DNA of 64,000 nucleotides from Rhizobiaceae bacterium (lineage in GTDB: Bacteria; Pseudomonadota; Alphaproteobacteria; Rhizobiales; Rhizobiaceae). A program made the translations under genes and the position numbers. This document shows, one piece after another, positions 9,075 through 19,192 of this stretch. The stretch's first letter is position 1; every line of letters begins with the position of its first letter. The notes beneath the pieces are model-generated. The model was not told the DNA's origin. It worked only from the letters and a program-made list of their open reading frames with translations, and searched no databases. The stretch spans positions 62,001 through 126,000 of the forward strand of contig JABABQ010000021.1 in the NCBI GenBank assembly GCA_014238155.1. The letters are read 5' to 3'.

Positions 9075-9689
9075 ATGATGAGTCAATCCGCGGCGTTGTT
9101 GTTTCCGGTCTTCATACTTGGTGTGATTGTCGGCCTGGGCATGATCAAAGACGCCAGTGCCCAGACGACGGGTACTGGTGCAGGAGCCCAACCAAGTTCG
9201 CTGAGCGAAATTTATTCGGATTGGAAGGTTTCCTGTCAAAAGATGGGACCCAAGACCGAAAATAAACCCCACGTCTGCCAGATGATGCATAAATTGCAGA
9301 ATCGAAAATCCGGCAAGTTGATCATGGCTGTTGTGCTTCCCGGCAACCCTGGCAAAGATGGGGTCAACGCCTTGATCATAGCACCATTTGGCCTGAACTT
9401 AGCCGAAGGAATTGTGGTAAGTGTTGGTGAAGCAAATGCCGAGGCCAAATCAGCAGGTCTAACTGCAAAAATACAAGCAAGGGCGCCGTTTCATACGTGT
9501 TTACCATCCGGTTGTGTCGCGAGATTTAATCTGAACAGAAACATGATAAGTGCTCTGAGGAAGGGGAACGTAGCACAGGTAAAAATGGTTTCAGCCGACC
9601 AAAACAAAAGCGTGAAAGTGAATATTTCTCTAAAAGGTTTTACGGCCGCAGAACGCCGTTTGAAAGCGCTGGCGACCAATTTTGACTGA
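9075..9689 (+). CDS. Invasion-associated locus B (IalB) family protein
   Basis: A secreted protein of about 204 residues. The signal peptide runs from MMSQSAALLFPVFILG to about ASAQ. The mature part has the IalB pattern: YSDWKVSCQKM, KPHVCQMMHKL, GVNALIIAPFGLNLAEGI and the paired Cys of HTCLPSGCVARF. IalB of Bartonella promotes erythrocyte invasion, but homologues are widespread in free-living rhizobia, and the role here is unknown. The start was set at the tandem ATGs at 9075/9078, directly before the signal peptide. The second family member in the window is at 43046-43564. Confidence 0.85.
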   Translation: MMSQSAALLFPVFILGVIVGLGMIKDASAQTTGTGAGAQPSSLSEIYSDWKVSCQKMGPKTENKPHVCQMMHKLQNRKSGKLIMAVVLPGNPGKDGVNALIIAPFGLNLAEGIVVSVGEANAEAKSAGLTAKIQARAPFHTCLPSGCVARFNLNRNMISALRKGNVAQVKMVSADQNKSVKVNISLKGFTAAERRLKALATNFD

Positions 9690-9696
9690 TGCAAGA

Positions 9697-10716
9697 TCAG
9701 CGGCGCAAACCTTGCAGTGAGTTATCGAGATCGCTCATGAAGGATATTATCCGTGCAGCGTTTGACCCCAGATCATGGGCGCCCCAACGGGAGCTTGAGC
9801 GCATGTCGACCAATGTTCCTTCTTCCTCTTCGACCAGACGGAGCACCACGTCGCTTTCAAAACCAAATAGCATGGAAGTCGCCACAGCTTCGACGTAGCG
9901 TTCTTCCTGTTCCTCAATTTGCGTATCCACATCGCGTCCGATTGGTGACACCTGAACCGTCTCAAATGCCGGGGTGGCGCTGCCGTCGGCTGCTCCCGGC
10001 AGGCGCCGTCTGGCATTTTCACGATAGCTGGGCGTTGGAATGCGCAGCGGAAATCCGGATGCATCGACTACAGGCTTTGCAACCAGCGCCGATCCTTCCG
10101 CATCGATGGCCGCCTGGCCTGGTGCCGTCTGTGCCGTCAATATGGTCCAGTCGCGGTCACCGATTATAGCCACAACTTCCCGAAAAACTTTTCCCGTATC
10201 AAGTGGGTAGCGGCGCGCGGCGACCCGTGGATAGGCCTTCAACTGGACATCCTTTTGAACCTGCGTTGGATCAACGATCTGATTCATTTTCTCGTCGCGG
10301 TCCCCCAGCACTGTGTCATAGGCGGGAGGGTCATCCAGATCGGTGGAAACGTCATATATTTGCGGCAACACCAGCGCCTGAGCCGCATGATAGAGAAATG
10401 GCAGCAACAGGATGACCGCCAACAGCATCCCGCGCGTCGAACTAATGCCACCCTTATGGCCATAGGTCCACAATTCATAAAATCCGACAAACCCGGCAAC
10501 TATCGCCGCAATCAACAACAGGATCGCCAACCCCAAAAGCCAGAATGTCGATATCGTGTCTACTGCACCAAACCGGTGGCCCAATACGACAATCAACAGA
10601 TAGGGCGCACAAAAAACGGCCAAACGACGACACCACACAGCCGCCAGTGAATTGGGACGTTCGATCCTCGACAATCGCTCGACATAGCTCGTCATGGCCT
10701 GAGCCGCACCTCGCAT
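9697..10716 (-). CDS. DUF1499 domain membrane protein
   Basis: A 339-residue protein. Three hydrophobic helices occupy about residues 30-120 (LAVFCAPYLLIVVLG, TFWLLGLAILLLIAAIVAGF, GMLLAVILLLPFLY). A soluble DUF1499-like region follows from about residue 165 (YPRVAARRYPLDTGKVFREV, RDWTIL, then FESDVVLRLVEEEEGTLVDMRSSSRWGAHDLGSNAARI). The function of DUF1499 is unknown. An alternative Met start lies 7 codons in (MTSYVERL). It is convergent with the ialB gene (7 bases apart) and lies 86 bases downstream of the acyl-CoA ligase, possibly co-transcribed with it. Confidence 0.8.
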   Translation of the reverse strand: MRGAAQAMTSYVERLSRIERPNSLAAVWCRRLAVFCAPYLLIVVLGHRFGAVDTISTFWLLGLAILLLIAAIVAGFVGFYELWTYGHKGGISSTRGMLLAVILLLPFLYHAAQALVLPQIYDVSTDLDDPPAYDTVLGDRDEKMNQIVDPTQVQKDVQLKAYPRVAARRYPLDTGKVFREVVAIIGDRDWTILTAQTAPGQAAIDAEGSALVAKPVVDASGFPLRIPTPSYRENARRRLPGAADGSATPAFETVQVSPIGRDVDTQIEEQEERYVEAVATSMLFGFESDVVLRLVEEEEGTLVDMRSSSRWGAHDLGSNAARIISFMSDLDNSLQGLRR

Positions 10717-10802
10717 TTGATATGTTTACGTCAACGCCTTGGTTATGTCAGGACGTGGCCCGGTTAACGGCGAGCCGGCCGACCTATGTCGAATTTCACC
10801 AA

Positions 10803-12431
10803 TTATCCATCGTCAAATCGATAATCAGCGAATTGTTTGCGCAATTCCGTTTTCTGGATCTTGCCGGTTGCCGTATGGGGGATTTCTTCGACAAAGGCTA
10901 CTGCATTCGGCATCCACCACTTGGCCACTTTGCCCCGCATAAATTCCAGAATGTCTTCGGCTGCCGGGTTCTTACCTTGTTTCGTGATACAGATAAGCAA
11001 AGGCCGTTCATCCCACTTGGAATGGACAATGCCGATCACCGCTGCTTCTTGAATATCGGGGTGACCAACTGCCAGGTTTTCCAGATCAATCGTGGAGATC
11101 CATTCACCACCGGATTTGATAACATCCTTGGACCGATCCGTAATCTGCATGTACCCGTTGGCGTTTATGTGAGCGACGTCGCCAGTATCAAACCAGCCTT
11201 CTTGATCAAATTGTTCAACACCAGCACCACCGTAATAGGCTTTTGCAACGCCCGGACCCCGAACCTTCAGCTTTCCAAATGTCTTTCCATCCCAGGGTAA
11301 TTCGACATTTTCATCATCCGTTATCTGCATCTCGACACCGAATGGCGCGTAGCCCTGTTTTTCCTGCATATCCAGAAGGACTTCACCTTCCAGATCACTG
11401 TAAACGGGCTTCATCACGCCGAGGCTGCCCAACGGACTCATTTCCGTCATTCCCCAGGCGTGAATAACCTGCACACCATAATCATTCTGGAATGCCTCCG
11501 TCATTGCGCGAGGACAGGCCGAGCCCCCAATCACAACCCGGTTGAGATGCGGCAGTTTCTTGCCGGTCTCCTCCAGATATGAAAGAAGCATCAACCAGAC
11601 GGTCGGTACTGCCGCGGTCATCGTGACTTTTTCAGAATCCAGTAATTCGTAAATTGATGCGCCATCCATCAAGGGACCGGGATTGACGATTTTAGCACCA
11701 ACCATCGGTGCCGAATGAGCAATGCCCCAGGCGTTTGCATGAAACATTGGCACAACGGGCATGATTACTTCATTGGATCCCAGATTCAACGCATCTGGCT
11801 GAACCGAAATCAAGGCGTGCAACACGTTGGAGCGATGAGAATATAAAACTCCCTTTGGGTCGCCGGTCGTGCCAGAAGTGTAACACATGCCACAAGCGGT
11901 ATTTTCGTCGAACTGTTTCCAGGCAAAATCACCATCATGCTGACCGATCCAACTTTCGTAGTCGACCATCTCGAGCTTACTGCTCTTGGGCATGTGATCT
12001 GCGTCAGTCAAAACGATGATCTTGCGCAGGCTCGGCACGTTGTCGGCAATGGCTTCGACGATCGGCAGGAAACTGAGATCGACAAATAACCCCTTGTCTT
12101 CTGCATGATTCATGATCCAGGCTATTTGCTCGGGAAACAGGCGTGGATTAAGCGTGTGATAAACTCCACCGATTCCCATGGCACCGTACCAGGCCTCCAT
12201 ATGCCGGGCCGAATTCCACCCGAGGGTGGCGATGCGATCGCCCAACCCAAATCCGTCGGCTTCCAGCGCCTGTGAGGCTTTTTTGGCCCTTGCATGAATA
12301 TCGGCATATGTCGTTCGAAGGATCGGTCCCTCAACCGACCGCGACACAATTTCTCGCCCGCCATGCTGGGCGGCGGCATAATCAAGGATTTTGTGGCACA
12401 GCAGTGGCCAGTCTTGCATCATTCCGAGCAT
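10803..12431 (-). CDS. AMP-forming acyl-CoA ligase (DmdB/AlkK-like)
   Basis: A 542-residue ANL-superfamily adenylating enzyme that activates a carboxylic acid with ATP and CoA. Core motifs are [16 protein letters not shown] (AMP-binding P-loop), [37 protein letters not shown] and the C-terminal catalytic lysine in [12 protein letters not shown]. The N-terminus [11 protein letters not shown] and the overall length resemble medium-chain ligases and methylmercaptopropionate-CoA ligases (DmdB) of marine alphaproteobacteria. Substrate specificity cannot be settled from sequence alone. The gene is divergent from the aminotransferase gene (71 bp apart). Confidence 0.88.
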   Translation of the reverse strand: MLGMMQDWPLLCHKILDYAAAQHGGREIVSRSVEGPILRTTYADIHARAKKASQALEADGFGLGDRIATLGWNSARHMEAWYGAMGIGGVYHTLNPRLFPEQIAWIMNHAEDKGLFVDLSFLPIVEAIADNVPSLRKIIVLTDADHMPKSSKLEMVDYESWIGQHDGDFAWKQFDENTACGMCYTSGTTGDPKGVLYSHRSNVLHALISVQPDALNLGSNEVIMPVVPMFHANAWGIAHSAPMVGAKIVNPGPLMDGASIYELLDSEKVTMTAAVPTVWLMLLSYLEETGKKLPHLNRVVIGGSACPRAMTEAFQNDYGVQVIHAWGMTEMSPLGSLGVMKPVYSDLEGEVLLDMQEKQGYAPFGVEMQITDDENVELPWDGKTFGKLKVRGPGVAKAYYGGAGVEQFDQEGWFDTGDVAHINANGYMQITDRSKDVIKSGGEWISTIDLENLAVGHPDIQEAAVIGIVHSKWDERPLLICITKQGKNPAAEDILEFMRGKVAKWWMPNAVAFVEEIPHTATGKIQKTELRKQFADYRFDDG

Positions 12432-12502
12432 TTTTGTCTCCCATGTCGAAACCGGATATTGGGTGAAGTTGGCGCTCCGGTAAAGGGGCGAGCCATCGTT
12501 AA

Positions 12503-13957
12503 ATGGAGTTGCCCGACGACACCAAATGGCCTTACGGTGACCAGAATCAATTCAACTGGTACCAGTCAATGTCCCAACCACTTACAAACCTTCAGGCCAG
12601 AGACCTGGACGCTGTTTTGCACCCCTATTCACCGTTGCATAAATTGCGCGAAACCGGGCCAACCATCATGGCCAGCGGCAAGGGCATATATATCTACGAC
12701 ACTCAGGGAAATGAATTTATTGAAGGCATGTCCGGCCTTTGGTGTGCGGGCCTTGGTTTTGGCAATGAGGAGATGATTGAAGCCGCCGAAAAGCAGTTGC
12801 GCACCCTGCCCTATTATCATCAGTTCGGTGGTCGCGGAACGGAGCCGGCAATTGAACTTGCTGAAAAGTTGAAGGAACTGGCGCCAACACCGCAGTCCAA
12901 GGTTTTCTATACATCCAGCGGGTCGGAAGCCAACGACACGCAGATCAAGCTCGCATGGTATTACAACAATGCACTGGGGCGGCCCAAAAAGAAGAAAATC
13001 ATCTCCCGGATAAAAGCCTATCACGGGGTCACGCTGATGGCCGCGTCGCTCACCGGCCTGCCGGTCAATCACATGGATTTTGATCTGCCATTTGACGGTA
13101 TTTTGCACACCGAATGCCCGCACCACTATCGATTTGGGCAAGATGGGGAAAGTGAAGAGGAATTTGTTGCGCGTCTGGTCGCCTCGCTTGAAGCAATGAT
13201 CGAGCGCGAGGGGGGCGATACGATTGCCGCGATGATTGCAGAACCCGTGATGGGAGCCGGTGGCGTATTGGTACCTCCTAATGGCTATTTTGAAGCGATA
13301 CAGCCGATTCTGAAAGAGCATGACATTTTGCTGATCGATGACGAGGTCATCAACGGGTTTGGCCGTACCGGTGAGTGGTTTGGCGCCACGTCCCACGGCA
13401 TGAAGCCTGATATGATTTCCGCTGCCAAACAGCTTACCGCTGCCTATGCGCCACTTGGAGCGGTGATGATTCCAGACTTTATGATGGCAGCGCTTGAACA
13501 ACAGTCGGAAAAGATCGGAACCTTCGGCCATGGCTATACCTATGGTGGGCATCCGTTAGGCTGCGCGCTCGGGGTCAAGGCGATTGAAATTTATCAGCGC
13601 ATGGATATCTGCGCCAAAGTGCGGGCCATTACGCCTCTGTTTGAAGCCAGATTGGCCAAAATCGCCGATCACCCGCTGGTCGGTGAAGTCAGGAATTCCG
13701 GGCTGATGGGAGGCGTAGAACTGGTTGCCGACAAATCATCCAAACGATCCTTCAATCCCAAACAGGGGGTTGGTCCCCAATGTGCGGTGTTCTGTCAGGA
13801 TCACGGTGCCATATTGCGAGCCATCGGTGACACAATTGCCCTGTGCCCGCCAATGATCATCAGCGAAGCGGAACTCAACGAGCTGTTTGATCGTCTTGAG
13901 CGTGCTTTGGACGATGCGGAAGCCTGGGTCCACAAGGAAAACTTGCGGGTGGCATAG
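12503..13957 (+). CDS. Class III omega-aminotransferase
   Basis: A 484-residue PLP-dependent aminotransferase of the omega-amino-acid:pyruvate type, probably moving amino groups from a polyamine, beta-alanine or a similar amine to pyruvate. Landmarks are FYTSSGSEANDTQIKLAW, RIKAYHGVTL, the pyridine-nitrogen Asp in LLIDDEVINGFGRTG and the Schiff-base lysine K309 in SAAKQLTAAYAPLGA. An in-frame ATG at 12569 (MSQPLTNL) is an alternative start; neither has a strong ribosome site. The gene converges on the truncated PPDK gene with only 7 bases between the stop codons. Confidence 0.9.
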   Translation: MELPDDTKWPYGDQNQFNWYQSMSQPLTNLQARDLDAVLHPYSPLHKLRETGPTIMASGKGIYIYDTQGNEFIEGMSGLWCAGLGFGNEEMIEAAEKQLRTLPYYHQFGGRGTEPAIELAEKLKELAPTPQSKVFYTSSGSEANDTQIKLAWYYNNALGRPKKKKIISRIKAYHGVTLMAASLTGLPVNHMDFDLPFDGILHTECPHHYRFGQDGESEEEFVARLVASLEAMIEREGGDTIAAMIAEPVMGAGGVLVPPNGYFEAIQPILKEHDILLIDDEVINGFGRTGEWFGATSHGMKPDMISAAKQLTAAYAPLGAVMIPDFMMAALEQQSEKIGTFGHGYTYGGHPLGCALGVKAIEIYQRMDICAKVRAITPLFEARLAKIADHPLVGEVRNSGLMGGVELVADKSSKRSFNPKQGVGPQCAVFCQDHGAILRAIGDTIALCPPMIISEAELNELFDRLERALDDAEAWVHKENLRVA

Positions 13958-13964
13958 GGTCAGA

Positions 13965-15620
13965 CTAATCTGCTGACTTGTCTTTCCAATTCAACAGGAT
14001 CGCCAGGTCACCATCCGGTTCAGGAGTTTTGATCGGTTGAGTTCCCAGATAGACGGTGCCTGCCCCTCCATCGATCGAAATAATGTCTCCGGCGTTGAGT
14101 TGCAGGCCTGACGCGCTGCAGGTTTGGCTGGCCAGATCAATCTTCAACATCATGGCAGCGGTAATGCAGGGTTTTGCCATGCCTCGGGCAACAACAGCTG
14201 CGTGGCTGGTCATGCCACCACGACAGGTCAATATGCCCGCTGCTGCATGCATGCCGTGAACATCTCTGGGGTCTGTTTCAGAGCGCACTAAAATGGCGTC
14301 CTTGCCACTTTCGCGCAAAGCGACAGCGGCCTCTGAGCTAAATACGATTTCACCAATCGCCACCCCTGGCGAAGCTGGCAAACCCTTGGCGACGAAAGCC
14401 GTGCCTGGGGGAGCGTCAATGCGCGACACCAACATGGCTTCCAGGGAGTTCATGTCACAGGAACGGAGCGCCTCCTGTTCGGAAATAAGTTTCTCTTCAA
14501 CCATATCCACGGCAATCTTGAGCCCGGCTTTTGGGGTTCGCTTGCCATTGCGGGTCTGCAGCAAAAACAGGTTTGAACTTTCGACGGTAAACTCGATTTC
14601 CTGCATGTCCCGGAAATGATATTCCAGCTGATCGCCGAAACCAATCAACGTCTCGTACGCTTTGGGCATCAGTTTTTCCATCGATGGATTGTCCGACAAT
14701 CCGGCGATCCGTGCAGCTTCGGTCAACTCCATGGGGGTGCGAATGCCGGAGACGACTTCTTCGCCCTGAGCATTCGGCATGTACTCGCCATACGGGGCGG
14801 CTGTGCCATTGGAAGGATTGCGGGTAAAATACACGCCGGTGCAGGAATTGCTGTCGCGATTGCCGAAAACCATTGCCTGGATAACTGCAGCCGTTCCACC
14901 GACATGCGACAGGTTATGCATGTCGCGATAACGTCTGGCCCGCGACGTATTCCATGAATTGAAAACCGCCAGCAAGGCCAGGTCCAATTGGGCAAACACG
15001 TCCTGGGGAAAGGCTTTGCCGCTGGTTTGCTCAACAATCTGCAGGAAAATTTGTACCGCTTCCTGTAACGCCGGCGCCGTGAGTTCAGCATCGGTTTCCA
15101 CACGGTTTGAATCCCTAAGTTCGTCGAGCACGTCTTCAAAATCTTCTCCATCCAGATCGAGAACCACCATCGCAAAGCTTTGGATGAAGCGGCGGTAGCT
15201 GTCCCATGCAAATCGCGGGTCGCCGGTTTCCTCGCACAGGGCCGCAACCGTGGTGGTGTTCAGTCCAAGGTTCAGGACGGTATCCATCATTCCGGGCATA
15301 GAAATTGCCGCCCCGGAACGCACCGACAACAGCAACGGGCTTGGTCCGGCCCCGAATTGACGTCCCATATGGTTTTGCAACTCGTCAATTGTATTGCGTA
15401 TTTCCTTGCGAACGGAACTCTCCAAAGCATCCTGACCAGAGGCAATTTTTTGTCCAAGCAAGGTATTCAGCACAAATCCCGGTGGAACCGGCAGCCCGAT
15501 ATTTGCCATGTCGATCAGATTGGCACCTTTGATCCCCATGGATCCTGCGTCGGGCACCAGCGCGCGCGCTCCAAATCCAAACGGAAACAGAACCGAATTT
15601 TGCAATTTATCTTTGGCCAT
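13965..15620 (-). CDS. PPDK-like protein lacking the C-terminal PEP/pyruvate domain
   Basis: A 551-residue protein; full pyruvate phosphate dikinase is about 880-900. The N-terminal ATP-grasp-like part is intact (FGFGARALVPDAGSMGIKGANL, LLSVRSGAAISMPGMMDTVLNLG). So is the swivelling phosphohistidine domain, with H473 in RGGMTSHAAVVARG and GDIISIDGGAGTVYLG. It ends about 80 residues after that His, where the TIM barrel for PEP/pyruvate would begin. No barrel remnant exists before the next gene, 7 bp away. It may autophosphorylate or work with a separate partner, but canonical PPDK activity alone is not expected. It lies 33 bp downstream of smc, the place where from memory rhizobia keep full-length ppdK. 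Confidence 0.88.
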   Translation of the reverse strand: MAKDKLQNSVLFPFGFGARALVPDAGSMGIKGANLIDMANIGLPVPPGFVLNTLLGQKIASGQDALESSVRKEIRNTIDELQNHMGRQFGAGPSPLLLSVRSGAAISMPGMMDTVLNLGLNTTTVAALCEETGDPRFAWDSYRRFIQSFAMVVLDLDGEDFEDVLDELRDSNRVETDAELTAPALQEAVQIFLQIVEQTSGKAFPQDVFAQLDLALLAVFNSWNTSRARRYRDMHNLSHVGGTAAVIQAMVFGNRDSNSCTGVYFTRNPSNGTAAPYGEYMPNAQGEEVVSGIRTPMELTEAARIAGLSDNPSMEKLMPKAYETLIGFGDQLEYHFRDMQEIEFTVESSNLFLLQTRNGKRTPKAGLKIAVDMVEEKLISEQEALRSCDMNSLEAMLVSRIDAPPGTAFVAKGLPASPGVAIGEIVFSSEAAVALRESGKDAILVRSETDPRDVHGMHAAAGILTCRGGMTSHAAVVARGMAKPCITAAMMLKIDLASQTCSASGLQLNAGDIISIDGGAGTVYLGTQPIKTPEPDGDLAILLNWKDKSAD

Positions 15621-15653
15621 TGGCTGACCCTAAGGGTTTGGCTGATCAATTCG

Positions 15654-18600
15654 TCAGCCGGTATCAAGATAAGTTTCTGCTGTCTGCAAGTCCACAGAAA
15701 CCAACTGACTAACGCCGCGTTCAGCCATGGTCACACCAAACAACCTGTTCATTCGTGCCATGGTAATCGGATTGTGGGTGATAATGACGAATCTTGTATC
15801 GGTTTCGGCACTCATCTGATCCATCAAATTACAAAATCTCTCGACATTATGGTCGTCAAGCGGCGCATCAACTTCGTCCAGGACGCAAATCGGGGCTGGA
15901 TTTGTCAGAAACACAGCAAAAATCAAGGCCATTGCCGTCAACGCCTGTTCTCCACCTGACAGCAAGGTCATTGTCTGGGGTTTCTTGCCTGGAGGACGGG
16001 CGAGAATCTCCAATCCGGCTTCCAGCGGATCATCGGATTCTACCAGTTGAAGCTCTGCTGAACCGCCACCAAACAGGTTGGTGAACAGTTTCTGGAACTG
16101 GGCATTAACTTCGTCAAAGGCGACGAGCAAACGTTCGCGACCTTCCTTGTTCAGGCTTTGAATTCCATTGCGCAACTGGTGAATAGCTTCCACCAGATCG
16201 TCTCGCTCGCTGACCAGTGTATCGCGCTGCTCCAGCACTTCATTTTGCTCTTCTTCAGCGCGCAGATTAACGGCACCCAGACGCTCACGCTCGCTTTTCA
16301 AACGTTCCAGCTTGCGCTCCATGGCTTCGGCTTCGGGCAACTTGGCCTCGTCATTCTGGCCAGTCTGCTGGAGCGCCAAATGTGGTTCGCATTCAAGATC
16401 TTCTCGAATACGCGCTTCGACTTCCTGACGACGTTCACGGGCCGCAGCGACCCGCTCTTCGGTTCTGGCACCGGCCTGTTTGGCATCGGAAAGCGCATTT
16501 AAGGCATCGTGGGCAATTTTATCGGCTTCACGCTGATCGTTTTCCATCTTCGCAAGAGCGTTAGCGGCGATTTTCCGTTTTTCTTCAGCCTCAGATATCT
16601 GAATATCAAGCGCCCGGCGCTTTTCAGCAATCAGATCCGGCGCTTCTTCGACTTCCTGCTTTTGGGCCAATGCCTGAGTTAAACGCTCGCGCAGGGTCTT
16701 GATCTGACGATCAGCGTTCACGGCTCGCTCATTCCAGGCTGAGCGTTCCCGCCCAATTGCACCCAACCGTTCAACACGCATATTGTTTTCGCGCGCCATG
16801 CTTTCATATTCGACGCGTATTTGAGACAGGTTCGCACGCAGAGCGGTAGCAGCATTGTTCGCAACCTGAACTTTGGATTCCAACGTCTCCATGCCGGGCA
16901 AAGTTGCCTGTGTGGCCTGGGCTTCGGCAATTACGGCCACGGCCTCTTCGAGGCTGGAATTCAAGCGAAGCTTTGCCTCTTCCAGCGCCGAACGGCGATT
17001 TGACAATTCACCGACCGACCGCTCCGCCTGAGACAAGTCCTTGCGGGCGTCGCCCAAACGCGCTTGCACATCGCGCATATTTTCACGCGCAGTGCGTTCC
17101 GTTTCCCGCGCGACAGCGACACCCGAACGGGCCTTGTCAAATGCACTTTCGACCAACCGAAGTTGCCGTGTGGCTTCAACGACAGCGGCGTCCAGTTCAG
17201 CCAATCGGTTTTTCTGTTCCAACTTCAGTGCGGCAGCAGTCGGCGCCTCTGCGCTGGCCCGGTAACCGTCCCAACGCCACAAATCGCCATCGGTCGACAC
17301 CAGTCGCTGGCCCGGCTTGAGGTTTCCCGAGAGGTCGTCGCCCTGCTCTTTCGACACGATGCCAATCTGCGCCAAACGGCGCACCAGTTCAGCCGGTGCA
17401 GTGACAAATTCTGCCAGGCTGGGAATTCCAAGTGGCAAAGCCGCATCTTCCTGGGCTGCAACAAGCGACCAATGGGCTGGCGCAGACTTATCCAATGGCA
17501 TTTCCAGATCTTCACCCAATGCCGCCCCGAGCGCCTTTTCAAAACCGGTCTGGGCGCGGATTTCCTCCAATACAGCGGGAAACAAATCCTTGCCGCCGGA
17601 ATTCAGCACCTTCGCCAGCGTTCTGGCTTCGGTTTCAATCTGATTGATTTTCGCTTGTGCTTCAGTCACCGGACCGCGCGCTGATTGCTCGCTCTCGCGG
17701 GCGGTTTCGGCGTCTTTTTCAGCTTTCAGTGCTGCCGCTTCGGCTTCGCCAACAGCAATCTCAAGATTGCTCACCAATTGGGTTTTTTCGGTAATATCGG
17801 TAACCGCGCTGATTTTCGACGCCAATTCAGACAATTCGCCTTCAACGCTGGTGATTTGACCTTCCAGCCGGGTTTTTCGTTCCGCGCCCTCCCGGAGGGT
17901 CCGGTCAATCTGATTGGTCAGGGCACGAATGGATGCCAGTTCCTGGGTAAGACCGTTCAGGACTTTTTCACCCTCTGCCAGCTCTTGGGTAACCACATCC
18001 AGCTTGCTTTTGGTTTCAGCCTCACGTTGTTCGCGACCTTCGGTTTCAGATGTCAGCTGTTTTTCTTCACGCGCCAGATGGGAAATAATGTCACTGTTTT
18101 CTGCAACCATCTGTTCTTCGCGCTGAATGTCAGACTCCAGCTGGGCAGCGCGGGCGGCCATCTCTCTTTTACGCCGTTCGACCCTTTTGGCTTCTTCGTC
18201 CAGCTGATTGCGGGCAATGATCACGCGCTGCAATGCAGCAGCCGCTTTGACTTCATCTTCACGCAGTTGAGGCAGTTTTGAGGCGATAATCGCCTGGGCT
18301 TTTGCTGCCTCTGTCTGCACCAGCTGAGTTTCACCAACGCAGACGGTTGCCCGGGTCAGGGCGCTTTCAGCTTCCGACAGGCTTTGCTTGGCGGCAGACC
18401 AGCGTAAATGCAGGATAGTCGCTTCAGTCTTGCGAATATCGCCAGCAATATTGCGATATCGATTGGCCTGGCGAGCCTGACGCTTGAGACTGTCGAGTTG
18501 CGTTTCCAATTGGGAAATAACGTCGTCCAATCGTTCAAGATTGGTTTCAGCAGCGCGCAACCGCAATTCAGCTTCATGACGGCGCGAATGCAGGCCCGAT

Positions 18601-19109
18601 ATACCAGCAGCCTCTTCCAGCAATGCCCGGCGCGCCTGAGGTTTGGCTGAAATCAACTCACCAATCCGACCCTGACCTATCATCGACGGAGAGCGGGCGC
18701 CGGTTGAAACGTCTGCAAACAGCAATTGCACGTCTTTGGCCCGTACATCCTTGCCATTGATGCGATAGACCGAACCGGCTTCACGTTCGATGCGCCGCGA
18801 CACCTGAAGTTCATCAGCATCATTGAAAGCTGCGGGCGCTTCACGGGTCGAATTATCGAGGAACAGGGCCACTTCGGCCATGTTGCGGGATGGACGCCCA
18901 CCAGAACCGGCAAAAATCACCTCATCCATCGCGGACGCACGCATGTTCTTGTAGGAATTTTCTCCCATCACCCAGCGCAGAGCTTCGACAAGGTTTGATT
19001 TGCCACAACCATTGGGGCCGACCACGCCGGTCAGTCCCTTTTCGATCACGAACTCGGTGGGCTCGACAAATGATTTGAAGCCCAGGAGACGAAGTTTGTT
19101 AAATTCCAT
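15654..19109 (-). CDS. smc: Chromosome segregation ATPase SMC
   Basis: A protein of about 1151 residues. Walker A is GPNGCGKSNL (31-40). Long coiled coils surround a hinge at roughly 500-640 (FPAVLEEI to GDLWRWDGYRA). The ABC signature is LLSGGEQALTAMAL and Walker B is VLDEVDAPLDDHNV near the C-terminus. It forms the condensin core that organises and segregates the chromosome. The Met at 19109 (MEFNKLRLLGFKSF) is the homologous start; the upstream in-frame codon adds only four residues. It lies between the dsbA-like gene and the PPDK-like gene, all on the minus strand. Confidence 0.97.
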   Translation of the reverse strand: MEFNKLRLLGFKSFVEPTEFVIEKGLTGVVGPNGCGKSNLVEALRWVMGENSYKNMRASAMDEVIFAGSGGRPSRNMAEVALFLDNSTREAPAAFNDADELQVSRRIEREAGSVYRINGKDVRAKDVQLLFADVSTGARSPSMIGQGRIGELISAKPQARRALLEEAAGISGLHSRRHEAELRLRAAETNLERLDDVISQLETQLDSLKRQARQANRYRNIAGDIRKTEATILHLRWSAAKQSLSEAESALTRATVCVGETQLVQTEAAKAQAIIASKLPQLREDEVKAAAALQRVIIARNQLDEEAKRVERRKREMAARAAQLESDIQREEQMVAENSDIISHLAREEKQLTSETEGREQREAETKSKLDVVTQELAEGEKVLNGLTQELASIRALTNQIDRTLREGAERKTRLEGQITSVEGELSELASKISAVTDITEKTQLVSNLEIAVGEAEAAALKAEKDAETARESEQSARGPVTEAQAKINQIETEARTLAKVLNSGGKDLFPAVLEEIRAQTGFEKALGAALGEDLEMPLDKSAPAHWSLVAAQEDAALPLGIPSLAEFVTAPAELVRRLAQIGIVSKEQGDDLSGNLKPGQRLVSTDGDLWRWDGYRASAEAPTAAALKLEQKNRLAELDAAVVEATRQLRLVESAFDKARSGVAVARETERTARENMRDVQARLGDARKDLSQAERSVGELSNRRSALEEAKLRLNSSLEEAVAVIAEAQATQATLPGMETLESKVQVANNAATALRANLSQIRVEYESMARENNMRVERLGAIGRERSAWNERAVNADRQIKTLRERLTQALAQKQEVEEAPDLIAEKRRALDIQISEAEEKRKIAANALAKMENDQREADKIAHDALNALSDAKQAGARTEERVAAARERRQEVEARIREDLECEPHLALQQTGQNDEAKLPEAEAMERKLERLKSERERLGAVNLRAEEEQNEVLEQRDTLVSERDDLVEAIHQLRNGIQSLNKEGRERLLVAFDEVNAQFQKLFTNLFGGGSAELQLVESDDPLEAGLEILARPPGKKPQTMTLLSGGEQALTAMALIFAVFLTNPAPICVLDEVDAPLDDHNVERFCNLMDQMSAETDTRFVIITHNPITMARMNRLFGVTMAERGVSQLVSVDLQTAETYLDTG

Positions 19110-19192
19110 GCCGCGACCCAAACCGAAAAGCGAATCAAATGGATACCCGGTTATAATAGCATCCGGGCACCAATTATGGGTGGCTTATATCA

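Noticed and set aside
10545..11300. 251-codon plus-strand frame across the start of the DUF1499 gene and the 3' part of the acyl-CoA ligase
   Set aside because: It spans two conserved genes on the other strand and has no domain or ribosome site.
12629..13552. 307-codon open frame antisense to the aminotransferase gene
   Set aside because: It is fully inside a clearly conserved gene, its translation has no recognisable domain, and its composition mirrors the sense codons.
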